Below the pieces are notes generated by a model. That model was not told the origin of the DNA. It did not search any database and saw only the letters and a list, made by a program, of their open reading frames with translations. Source: Crocodylus rhombifer (lineage: Eukaryota; Chordata; Crocodylia; Crocodylidae). From it: a stretch of DNA of 64,000 nt. Both the position numbers and the translations under genes were made by a program. Of this stretch, positions 43,917 through 54,215 are shown piece by piece. Numbering within the stretch: position 1 is the stretch's first letter; the number at the start of each line of letters is the position of its first letter. Where the stretch lies: assembly GCA_038503035.1 (NCBI GenBank), contig JAVSML010001088.1, forward strand, positions 114,663 to 178,662, given 5' to 3'.

Positions 43917-46120
43917 TAAAGAAATGATGTCAGGTAAACAACATGTAGACAAACTCAGGATACCTTCAATGTCTCCGGGACATTGCGGAGAGGATTCCTA
44001 AGCTCCTTCAGCTCACAGACCACTATCCTATGCTCCTTATTAATGTGACCATGACCCCAGGGAGAGAGGAGTTCAAGAAGAGTGATTGCTCCTCAAGGGA
44101 GTGATCCTCAGTGCACAAGCTAATTCTATTCCATCTCGGAGGAAAGGCAGCAAGAGGGCACAGCAGCCCCCCCCGGCTCTCCAGGGATCTAGCAGACCTC
44201 CTGAGGCTAAAAAGAAAGGCCTACAAAGGATGGAGGATGGGATTCACCTCCAAGGAGGATTATTCTGCACTGGTCTGGTCCTGCAGGGAGCAAACCAGGA
44301 AAGCCAAGGCTGCAACTGAACTTCAACTAGCTTTGAGTATCAAGGACAATAAAAAGTTCTTTTTCAGATATGTGGGGAGCCAGAGGAAAAGCAAGGGCAA
44401 CATTGGACCCCTGCTGAGCCTGATGGGGCAACTGACAACTGATGCCCAGGAAAAAGCCAACCTATTAAATGGGTACTTTGCGTCAGTCTTTCATCAGTCC
44501 CATGGGACGGTCATGCCTGCTACGGGACAGGGAGGTCTGGGTGAAGGAGATCCCCTGCCCTCCATTAATGCTGACCTCATGAAGGAACATCTTGAGAAGC
44601 TGGATACCTTCAAGTCAGCTGGCCCTGACAATCTACACCTCAGGGTACTCAAGGAGCTGGCAAGCATCATAGTTCAGCCTCTGGCACGGATCTTTGAAAG
44701 GTCCTGGTGCTCTGGTGTAGTGCCTGAAGACTGGAAGAAGGCCAATGTGGTGCCTATTTTCAAGAAAGGGAGGAATTTGGATCCGGCTAACTATAGACGC
44801 ATCAGTCTTAGAAAAGTTTATTAAAGAGGCCATCCTTAATAGACTGGCTGATGCCAACATCCTAAGGGGTAGCCAGCACGGGTTTGTTGCGGGTAGGTCT
44901 TGCTTGACCAATCTCACTTCCTTCTACGATCAGGTGACCTATCACCTGGACAAAGGACAAAGGAGAAGAGATTGATGTCATATATCTTGACTTCAAAAAA
45001 GCCTTCGATTTGGTATCCCAGAAACTGGGCCAATTGTGGCCTTGGGTCCACCACGATACACTGGCTGGGAAATTGGCTCTGTGATCAGACCCAGAGGGTA
45101 GTAATTGATGGCAGTCACTCATCATGGTGTCTTGTGACCAGTGGGGTTCCCCAAGGCTCTGTCCTTGGACTCATATTGTTCAACATCATTAATGATGTGG
45201 ACATTGGAGTCAGAAGTGTACTGGCCAAGTTTGCCGATGACACCAAATTTTGGGGCAAAGCATCCACACCAGAAGACAGGCAGGTGATCTAGGCTGACCT
45301 GGACAGGCTCAGCAAATGGGTGGACTAGAACCTGATGATGTTTAACACTGAAAAATGCAAGGTTCTCTACCTTGGGAAGAAAAACCTGCAGCATCCTTAT
45401 AGGTTCGGCAGTGCTACGCTGGCTAGCACTACAGAAGAAAGAGACTTGGAGGTCATCGTTGATCACAAGATGAACATGAGCCTTCAGTGCGATGCTGCGG
45501 CTAGTCAAGTGACCAAAACGCTGGCTTGCATCCATAGATGCTTCTCAAGCAAATCCCGGGACGTCATTCTCTCCTTGTAATAGGCCTTGGTGAGGCCGCA
45601 GCTGGAGTACTGTGTCCAGTTTTGGGCCCCGCAATTCAAAAAGGATGTGGAAAAGCTTGAGAGAGTCCAGAAAAGAGCCACACACATGATCAGAGGTCAG
45701 GAAAACAGACCTTATGATGACAGGCTGAGAGCCATGGGGCTCTTTAGCCTGGAAAAGCGCAGGCTCAGGGGTGATCTGATGGCCACCTATAAGTTTATCG
45801 GGATGACCACCAGTATCTGGGGGAAAGTTTGTTCACCCGAGTGCCCCATGGGATGACGAGGTCGAACAGTCATAAACTACTACAAGACCATATCAGGCTG
45901 GACATAAGGAAGAATTTCTTTACTGTCTGAGCCCCCAGTGTCTGGAACAGCCTGTCATTGGAGTGGGTTCAAGCACCTACACTGAACACCTTCAAGAGCA
46001 AATTGGATGCTTATCTTGCTGGGATCCTATGACCCCAGCTGACTTCCTGCCCTTTGGGCAGGGGATGGACTCAATCTTCTGAGGTCCCTTCCAGCCCCAA
46101 TGTCTATGAAATCTATGAAA
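43917..46120 (+). mobile_element. CR1 LINE with internal deletion (esterase end joined to RT)
   Basis: Begins in ORF1: AERIPKLLQLTDHYPMLLINVT at about 43990-44050 is the block preceding the SGNH GTND motif. At about 44085-44110 this jumps to the ORF2 linker, so the rest of the esterase and the whole endonuclease (over 1 kb) are absent. RT follows to 45856 and the C-terminus to about 46030. The 3' end shows two copies of TCTATGAAA (46103-46120), the CR1 terminal repeat. TCAGTGAC/TCAGTCAC near both ends is a possible imperfect target duplication. Confidence 0.85.
44111..45856 (+). pseudogene. CR1 ORF2 reverse transcriptase, broken
   Basis: The frame 44111-44824 (237 residues) has the linker (LLRLKRKAYKGWRMGF, KKFFFRYVGSQRKSKGNIGP) and RT start (SAGPDNLHLRVLKEL, NVVPIFKKGRN). 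A small deletion after DPANYRR removes the VSLTS region. The second frame, 44900-45856, carries SGVPQGSVLGLILFNI, LAKFADDTKFWGK with both catalytic aspartates intact, CKVLYLG, and [14 protein letters not shown]. It is cut by stops near 45290, 45327 and 45578. The middle (44825-44990) needs a further frame (SQHGFVAGRSCLTNL). Confidence 0.85.
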
Positions 46121-46251
46121 TCAGTCACGTAATGCTCATCTGCTGCTACTTACTGGAATAAAATTGTATTTGAGAATAACATGTTCTCAGCTGTGATGAC
46201 ATGCAACTCATCAAATAAACAAATAAATGTTGGAATTTGGTACTGCACAAT

Positions 46252-46695
46252 GGGCATGTCTACACTAGATATTTACTGCAGAGCTGCCCAATTAGCTCCA
46301 CAGTAAACATCTCCGCATTTATATGTGAGTACTATTAGGATGGAGTAAACAAATTAATTCTGTCATGCATTAGTACTTGTAAACACAAGTATTATCCTAC
46401 AGCAGAGATATTTACTTCAGAGCAACACACATGTAAACACTGACAGGGCTGGCTGAGGCACAAGGGTGCTTCAGTGTGGAGGCTGCCTGCTGGCTAGCCC
46501 TACACTGCAGCACCCTCGTGCCCCAGCCAGCCCCTGCACAGGACATTGAGCTCGGTCAGAGCAACCCTGGACTGGCAGGCTGACTTCCCCACGCCAAGTG
46601 GTGCTGCTCCACCTTGGCTCAGTGCTGTGGTCCTGGGTGCATATTCCAATGGTGTGCCTGGGATCAATAAACTCCAGCACAAACTGCCATTAACT
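46252..46695. repeat. hairpin-bearing interspersed repeat (family A), copy 2
   Basis: Starts GGGCATGTCTACACTAGAT, then the stem GGCTGGCTGAGGCACAAGGGTGC / GCACCCTCGTGCCCCAGCCAGCC around CTGCCTGCTGGCTAGCC (46447-46532), then GGACTGGCAGGCTGACTTCCCCACG and CAATAAACTCCAG. The same order as 61430-61850, which ends in CAATAAACTCCAGTGTGAACTT. Confidence 0.65.
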
Positions 46696-47084
46696 GAATG
46701 TATAGATGCTTCTACTGTCACCAAATATTTCAAACATGGGAATTATAGTAATTGAAATGCATAATTAAGCACTTAAATGAAAATGGCCTGATATTCAAAT
46801 ATATTGTGCATCTACAATTCAAAGTGGGCTTAATTAATAAGCAAGTCATCACAATGAAATTTAAAATCAATAATTTATTGTTGATATGATTGATACATAT
46901 AGTTGACCTCCTCCAGTGGGCTTTAAACTAAGTTTATTGGGGGGTGGGGATCCACAGGAGCAAGAGAAAACTCAACCAGGTGTAGGACCTGCCCAGGTAA
47001 GAGCTCAGGTATATACCAAGGGTCCAGTTGTCTGTCAGGTAGTGGGGTGCCCAGGGCTCCCTCAGGGGAATTAAGGTGTCTCTT

Positions 47085-47840
47085 CACTAATGCCAGAAGC
47101 ATGGGGAACAAGCAGGAGGAGCTTGCTCTCCTGCTTGCAAGTAGTAAAATTGACCTGGTTGGCCTAGTGGAGTCATGGTGAGATGAAACTTTTGACTGGG
47201 CAGTAAACATAGAGGGCTATAGGTTGTTTAGAAGAGATAGGAAGGGGAAAAAAGGTGGGGGGTTGCGCTCTATGTTAGGGAACAGTATACTAGTCCTACC
47301 TTCCAAATGAGACCAGAGGAAGGCTTAAGTGAGACCCTGTGGGTCAAACTTCAAGGAGGGTGGGGGGAGAGGGATCTGGTGGTAGGGGTTTACTACAGGC
47401 CACCACATCAGGAGGAAGAGCTGGATCTGGAATTCTCCAGGCAGCTGGGGGAGGCCATGCATGCAAAGGATGTTGTGGTCATGGGTGATATGCATTACCC
47501 TGACATCAACTGGGAGGAGCAGTTGGCCAGGTCTAGCCACTCGTGAAGGTTCCTGACATGAGTACAGGACCTACACTTCATGCAGGAGGTACACATTCCC
47601 ACTAGGAAAAACACCATACTGGATCTGGTGTTAGCCTCTGGGGACGACCTGGTGGGGGATGCGCTAGTACAAGGGAGGCTAGGGACAGTGATCATGAAAT
47701 GATCCAGTTTGCTATTCAGAGAAAGGTGGGGAGGGTAACTAGCACAGCACAAATGCTTGACTTTAGGAAAGCCAACTTTGATGTGCTCAGGGCAATAGTC
47801 AGGGAGGCACTTGGAGTCCAGGGTGTAGCTAATATGGGAG
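47085..47840 (+). pseudogene. CR1 ORF2 AP-endonuclease domain, broken
   Basis: NARSMGNKQEELALLLAS and DLVGLVESWW (about 47090-47180) provide the N and E sites. The frame 47307-47546 gives LWVKLQGGWGERDLVVGVYY, RPPHQEEELDLEFSRQL and VVMGDMHYPDINW, in which the usual GDFN is GDMH, losing the catalytic-loop asparagine. The SDH motif region near 47690 (GTVIMK and a stop) is damaged. This domain makes the first-strand nick at the target. Confidence 0.8.
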
Positions 47841-48058
47841 TCTAGGAAAGGTGGTCCTTCCCCAAGGAGGCTATCCTTGGGGCGCAGCAGGACGCAATTC
47901 CTCTGCGCAGGAAGGCAGGAAAAGGGTCCAAGAAAACTTCATGGCTGAGTACGGATATTGACACTGGCCTGAGGGCAAAAAAAACAACCTACTGGTGGTG
48001 GAAGCAGGGGGCAGGGACAAAGGAGGAGTACACCTCCCTGACCCAAGCTTGTAGGGAT

Positions 48059-49826
48059 TTGGTAAGGGAGGCTAAAGCAGCACTGGAGCTTAGATTAGCT
48101 TCTGGGACTAAGGATAACAAAAAGGCCTTCTTCAAGTATATAGGTAGCAAGAAGTCTCAGGGTAACATTGGACCCCTACGGGGCACGGCAGGGCAGGGCA
48201 GGGCAGTTGGTGACGAACACGTGAGAGAAGGTAGAACTCTTTAACAAGTTCTTTGCCTCTGTGTTCTTGTCTGCTGACAATAGGGAGCTCTCAGGTGATA
48301 TCGTAGAGAGGCCCAGGAAAGATGCGAGTCCCCTAACTGTTAGTTTAGACCTAATTAAGGATTAGATGTGTCCAAGTCAGCGGGCCCAGATGACCTTCAT
48401 CCGTGGGTGCTGTGGGAATTGGCTGGTGTCATTGCGGAGCCATTGGCACGGCTGTTTGAGGACTCCTGGTGCTTGGGCCAAGTCCTTGAGGACTGGAAAA
48501 GGGCCAGTGTGGTCCCTATTTTCAAGAAGGGGAGGAAGGAAGAGCCTGGAAACTACAGGCCAGTCAGCCTCACTTCTATCCTGGGGAAGGTCTTTGAAAA
48601 AATTATCAAGGGCCACATTTGTGAGAGCCCTGCAGGGGAAGTGATGTTGAGGGGTAATCAACACAGGTTTGTGCCAGGTCGATCCTGCCTGACTAACCTG
48701 GTCTCTTCCTATGACCAGGTAACAAAGAGCTTAGATGGGAAGGAGGAAGTTGATGTCATCTTCTTGGACTTCCAGAAGGCCTTCGACACAGTGTCCCACC
48801 CAATTCTGGTGGGCAAGCTGAGGGACTGCAGCATTGACGAATGCACAGTCACATGGGTGGCAAACTGGCTTCAGGGGCACACCCAGAGGGTGGTGGTGGA
48901 TGGGTCGATGTCGAACCGGGAGGGTGTAGGCAGCGGAGTCCTCCACGGCTAGGTCCTAGGGCTGGTGCTGTTCAATATCTTCATTAGCGACCTGGACGAG
49001 GTTGTGGAGAGCACCCTGTTCAAGTTCACTGATGACACCAAGCTGTGGGGTAAAGTGAATACACTGGCAGGCAGGGACTGCCTCCAGGCAGACCTGGATA
49101 GGTTAGAGAAGTGGGAGGACCTGAATAGGATGTGGTTCAACAAGGACAAGTGCAGGGTGCTGCACCTGGGGAGAGGGAACCAGCATTATGATTATAGGTT
49201 AGGGGATGACCCTCTCGGTAGCACAGAGGCAAAAAGAGATCTTGGAGTCATGATTGACTCCAGGATGAATATGAGTCACCAATGCAATGAAGCAATAGGC
49301 AGAGCCAACCACACCCTGTCATGCATCAACAGGGGCATCACTAACAGGTCCAGAGAGGTCTTGCTCCCCCTCTATGCGGTGCTGGTCAGGCCGCAGCTGA
49401 AGTACTGTGTCCAGTTCTGGGCGCCGCACTTCAAGAGGGATGTGGAGAACCTGGAGAGGGTCCAGAGGAGGCCACTTGTATGGTTGAGGGCTTCCATGGC
49501 TAGCCCTATGAGGAGAAGCTGAGGGACCTGAATCTCTTCAGTCGCTGCAAGAGGAGACCGAGAGGGATCTTGTGGCTGCCTACAACCTTATCAGGGGCCA
49601 GCAGCAGGGACTCGGGGAAAGTCTGTTCACCAGGGCTCCCCTTGCAGTCACCAGGAACAATGGCCACAAGCTGAGGGAGGATAGGTTTAGGTTAGATGTT
49701 AGGAAGAACTACTTCGCTGTAAGGGTGGCCAGAGCCTGGAACAGGCTTCCCAGAGAGGTGGTGCTCTCACTTTCCCTGGAAATCTTCAAGAGGAGATTGG
49801 ATAGGCACCTGACTGGGGTCTTATGA
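48059..49826 (+). pseudogene. CR1 ORF2 linker and reverse transcriptase, one stop from open over 1.15 kb
   Basis: Linker 48059-48244 (REAKAALELRLASGTKDNKKAFF). From 48365 to 49522 one reading frame is open apart from a single TAG at 48950-48952. Blocks: SKSAGPDDLHPWVL, ASVVPIFKKGRKEEPGNYRP, RFVPGRSCLTNLVSSYDQV, VDVIFLDFQKAFDTVSH, then after the stop LFNIFISDLDEVVE, FKFTDDTKLWG (catalytic aspartates kept), CRVLHLGRGN and [21 protein letters not shown] frameshift near 49500-49570 precedes the C-terminal frame 49572-49826 (NGHKLREDRFRLDVRKNYF). Stop and frameshift make it inactive. Confidence 0.88.
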
Positions 49827-49925
49827 CCCCTGCCACTCCCAGTGCTCCTTCCTGCCCCTGGCAGGGGGTCGGACTAGATGATCTGTCTAGGTCCCTTCCG
49901 ACACATTGATTCTATGATTCGATGA

Positions 49926-50237
49926 GTCTGTCACTATATTTGATTTTACTGTGTCAATTGTGAACCTATGTACAATATTTTTATAGCTTCATGATCTGAT
50001 TTATCACTATATTTATACTTTAACCATTTAGATTATATTTATACTCGATTATGTTAATTCTAGGAGTAGTAATCATGTTTTTATAATAGTTGGCTCTAGT
50101 TTATTATTATATTTGTATTTCTGTTATTTTTGCTTAAATTTATTTATATTATGGTTGTATGTTTGCCATGTTGTTTTTTGGAGCATGGCTTTTAGCCAGA
50201 ATCATTAATAAATTGAATTGAATTGAAAATCAATAAT
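49926..50237 (+). mobile_element. retroelement-like AT-rich tail with (TTGAA)n end
   Basis: GGAGCATGGCTTTTAGCCAGAATCATTAATAAATTGAATTGAATTG resembles a LINE/SINE 3' end with a pentamer tail, followed at 50226 by AAAATCAATAAT. The same 12 bases stand at 46863-46874, before the CR1. The CR1 may have landed inside this element. Confidence 0.4.
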
Positions 50238-52019
50238 GCATTATGATGCCAAATGTCTTTGAGGTCCCACAGTCCTATATCCAAGCTCTGCTGTCTATTT
50301 CAAAGGGACAAATCCTGAGGTTACCTGTGTCTCCCAGAAGTTTGTTATCCTCCCTAGTTTTGGTGCTGAAAAATATTTGTATCAGATAGAATTATGGGAT
50401 TGAAACTGTAGAATGAGGTATACACCCTTAAGAGGGAGGGGGAACATTTCCACAATGCTTTAAGCCTCTTGCATAAATGTTTTTTTTATTATTTATGCTT
50501 TTCATTTTGGACCATTTCACACAAAGTGTCCTGGGGCACATTCAGATGAGTGTGCATGTGCAGGGTTATGCATTTGCTATGGAAAAATGGCAGCGGCACA
50601 AATTTGTGCTGCTTTTTGCCACTGTGCAAGCCTCTGCACATGGGATTTGCTGTTGGACAAAATGTCCAATTTCAGGGAAACAGCTGTTTCCTGACTTCTC
50701 CCAGCTCCTGGTGTGCTGGAGGAGCTGGGGGACAACTAGAGAGGGGGGATTTTCTGGCCAGTAGCTAGAGTGTCTCCCGGGAAGCCCCACCCTCTGTGCC
50801 TGCTGGTGCACAGTCCTAGAGTGTTTTTTTGGTGTGTTTTTTTTTTGCTACTGGGATTTCCTGGTAGCAAATTTTACCCCGCACTGAAAATTTGCAGCAC
50901 GGAGCATATTTTAATGTGTCAGGAGTGTGGTTTGTGGCATTGCAGAGAGGTTTGTGGTGCCCCAAACTGCATGCCTGCACATCTGCATCTGGCCTGTTTT
51001 TGGGCTTTGGTTCATTTAAGAGAAAAAAGCCTATTTTTTTAATATCCATTATGTATTCAGTAATGTGATATATGAAAATGTAAGTTCTCTTTGTAACTCA
51101 GGGTAAAATTTGATCTACACACTTTTTAAAGTGCAGTTATGAGGAGAAAAGTTAATTTAAAAATAGTATTTACTGAACTTATTTGCTCCATGTGTTTCTG
51201 AGTAAACTCTATATATGTTACTGACGGAAACAAGTACTCTACTCCAGTTACGGCCTATTGAGGTAGAACAGATACAAAAAAGCAAACCCCATTCCATTGT
51301 GGCTTCAGTAAAATTATTACCGAATTAATATCGCAGAAGCTTCTGAAGTGGCAATTGTGCAGAAGTCTAAAAAGGATAGAGCTTGTTCCCCTTCCCCCAC
51401 TCCTCACCCCCCAATCCCAAGTCAAGTCTGAAGTATTAAGTTGAAAAGTTCCTCTTTTCCAGTTTTGAACAGGGAACATTCATATTAGAGTCACTGAAGA
51501 ATAATAAATATGGAATCCCACAATGTCATTTTTATATTGTAACTTTTTGAACTATAATTGTACTTTAATATTAAAGCTTGTGCAAGCTAGCTAAAAATGA
51601 CAAAGATAAAAATAGCAATGCTTCTGCAGCATTTCACTTTCAAATAGTTTTATGACTGTTAACCACTTAGAAGGCCCTACTTTCTTGTAAGCATAGTATA
51701 TATATAAAAGAAATAAACTGTGTATCTACTATATACTGAAAAAAACAGGGTCTATTGTGCCAAATGACACCTTAAAACTAAATTCAGCAAGGGCGTAAAA
51801 CAATGCCATTCCTATGGATCCCGATCTTCACATATAAAGTTATATCTAATGCTATGAACTTTTAAGACCCCATCCCCTCCCTGCTGAAGCCCCCTTAAAA
51901 ACCACTTGTTGACTTCAGTAGTGGTGGTGGGTCAGGCTGTTTGTTAGTACTACAAAAAATGAATGAGTATATCAGTCATACCATGGAGAAGGTCCATATG
52001 AAGGGTCAAAATTTGTTGG
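50238..52019. other. unassigned DNA
   Basis: 50520-51010 is GC-richer, with opposed ORFs and a short block (GTGTGGTTTGTGGCA) shared with 2905-2930. The remainder is AT-rich. No gene. Confidence 0.45.
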
Positions 52020-52290
52020 GCATCAATTAATCTAAGTTTACTCCTAGTAAACTTAATTGCAGAAATATTTCAGAAACATGCTGTCAACTCAGAAAAATCT
52101 TTGGATATATGTTGAATTTTTTTACTTTTATAGGGGACATTTTACAGTCTGCTTAAAGGCTTATACAGCTCATCAAAGCAGGCGGGGCTGTATGATGTAT
52201 GTTTATTAGCTTCAGAAGCACATCTGTGAGCTCAGATTGGATGAAAGGTCATAAACACGATGATTGTTGCTAGGTAACAGTGCCTTTTAG
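52020..52290. promoter_or_regulatory. candidate conserved non-coding element with X-box-like motif
   Basis: High-complexity, repeat-free sequence. GTTGCTAGGTAAC at 52266-52278 fits an RFX X-box (two inverted half-sites). Palindromic AAGTTTACTCCTAGTAAACTT at 52033-52053 is a 9-bp inverted repeat. Whether it is conserved cannot be judged here. Confidence 0.25.
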
Positions 52291-53914
52291 TCAATTTAGT
52301 TGTGAAAATGAAAGGTTTTTTTGTACAAAGATAGGCTATTTGGATAGTACAATGAACAGTCACTTTATTTTGATCTTCAGATATGTAATTTTAAAACAAC
52401 AAACTGTTTCCTCTTTGGGAAAAAAAAATCACATTTTCTCTTTTTTCAAAGTATGCCACTTGAAAACATTCACATTCATAATAAAAATAGAACCTTCTTT
52501 GAAAAAATATGACTGTAACTTTTTGATGAAAAGAATTATGTTGGTTATTTCTGTGGATTTTTCTCTTTCTTTCTTTGACTATAAATCGCTATGTCAAATG
52601 TATCAAAAGTAAGAAACATCAATTGACATATTTTAAAAGCTGGAGCACTGCAAAAATGACTCCATCTTTTAAAACAATGAACCTTTTCGTCTTTGAAAAA
52701 AATATCACATTTTCTGTTTTTACAAAGTATTGTACTTGAAAGCATTCACTACACTTTTTGTGGATCTCAAGTGTTGCATTCTTTAAAAGGATTAACCTAA
52801 AAGAAAACAAACACATGTTTTACTGGGCCAGAAGTCTGTATGTCTGTGTTTGTGTGTCAGAGGAGGGCTGCAGTGCTAGATTTACAGACTGACATAACTA
52901 AGTGGGAAGTTTATTTTCATTATAAGATAGCATTATTTTGATTGATTTTTAGAACTAAGTGATTTCATATTGTGTCTTGGCAGTCCCTACAAGAAAGAAA
53001 GTGTCTGAAACTGAACAAAAAAGAAGTAATTGACAGTAGTAACATAAAATACAGGGATTTTTTTTTTTTTTTTACATATTTTAGCTCCTAAAAAGTAAGA
53101 CACTTTCACTTCAAAGGAAACTGCAATAGTCAATTTAGCTGCAACTTTGCTGGAAGATTTATAACACTTGCAAGCTAAACGCCGGCAATATTTGGACTTG
53201 ATACAGGGGCCTAATTTGGGGCTGAATCCAGCTCAACGGGACCAGATACGACTCCCACTGACTCCAGTGAAAGGGTACTGTAATTCAGTTATCTTCAGCT
53301 TAGTCCATTTATTTTCTTTATAAGAACTGAACTTGAGTTCTGTAAACTCTTTATGCAATGATCCCACAGATGGTATTTCTATGAACGTGTGTTTATGGGA
53401 TTGGTTTCTAATTACCAAACAGAGGAATTACATTTCAATACTTTCCTTCAAAGGCTTCCATCAGAAGTGTGTAAGCCCACCCAAAAAATTCTGTTGGCCA
53501 TATCAAAGGGTATATTATATTCTGGATAATGGCAGATACCAATTGTCCTGACTACTTCTAGTGTATTAGAAATCTATCCCTGTTTTCATGTAATGTAAAG
53601 ACCCAAAACTAGATCCACTGAAATGCTTCAATCTCCAGTGCTTCAAATCTTAGATGGAATTTAGAATTCCTTATACTGTATATGAGAAGTAAATGTCTCA
53701 GAACAGGGAATACCAAGAGTTAGGCAGGATGAAACACAGAAGGTAGGAGTGTTTCTTCAATACTTATCCCTTTTGGGGCTTAGCCACCTTACTCGGATCT
53801 ACAAGCTCAGCTCCATCCATTTAGGATTCATTGCTTAGAGCTCATTAATGAGCTCATTCTGTTCTTGTAATACACAACCTAAGGAAGAAAAGCCACTCCC
53901 ACCTTCTCTTTATA
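52291..53914. other. unassigned AT-rich DNA
   Basis: T-run at 53057-53073. The segment 52390-52500 and its near repeat at 52660-52760 share AAAA..TCACATTTTCT, CAAAGTAT..ACTTGAAA.CATTCAC, so about 100 bp is duplicated about 275 bp apart. Confidence 0.5.
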
Positions 53915-53924
53915 CAATATCCTA

Positions 53925-54215
53925 GTGGTTGGAGCACTCAGGGATGAACTGAAAGAATTCTCTCCTATACCAGAGGAAGTCAAATCCACATTTCTTGCTT
54001 TCCAGGCTTGTGCTTAACAATAAGATAATAGGTTATTTTGGAGGGGACACTCTTTATTCAATTCTTGAAACAGTGCTACCATACAATAATAATTTGAGAT
54101 TAATTAGGCTAGAGACATAGACAGAGAGACTGAGCCTGATTTCGCAGCTTATTTGTTAGAGCACTCTGTTGAGATGAGAGACCTGGAGGCAGGGACTGGA
54201 ACTTAAGTCTCCTTA
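53925..54215 (+). repeat. tRNA-like SINE remnants (two)
   Basis: CCTAGTGGTTGGAGCACTCAG at 53928 and CTTATTTGTTAGAGCACTCTG at 54150 resemble A-box regions. At 54190 GGGACTGGAACTTAAGTCTCC resembles a B box. Both are diverged and neither folds as an intact tRNA. Confidence 0.35.

Larger units (their letters stand above)
46905..49925 (+). mobile_element. CR1 LINE, 3.0 kb, from ORF1 end to 3' terminus
   Basis: GGGCTTTAAACTAAGTTTATTGGGGGG at 46918 is the ORF1-ORF2 junction text of CR1. The endonuclease begins at about 47085, RT at about 48365, and coding ends with GVL and a stop at 49826. The 3' UTR CAGGGGGTCGGACTAGATGATCTGTCTAGGTCCCTTCCGAC and the tail ATTCTATGATTCGATGA are classical CR1. It is the best-preserved CR1 in the window by RT. 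It sits between two 12-bp AAAATCAATAAT repeats (46863, 50226) together with an AT-rich segment. Confidence 0.9.

Noticed and set aside
53925..54215. True tRNA genes
   Set aside because: Only A- and B-box-like strings; no complete cloverleaf could be drawn, and flanks look like old SINEs.
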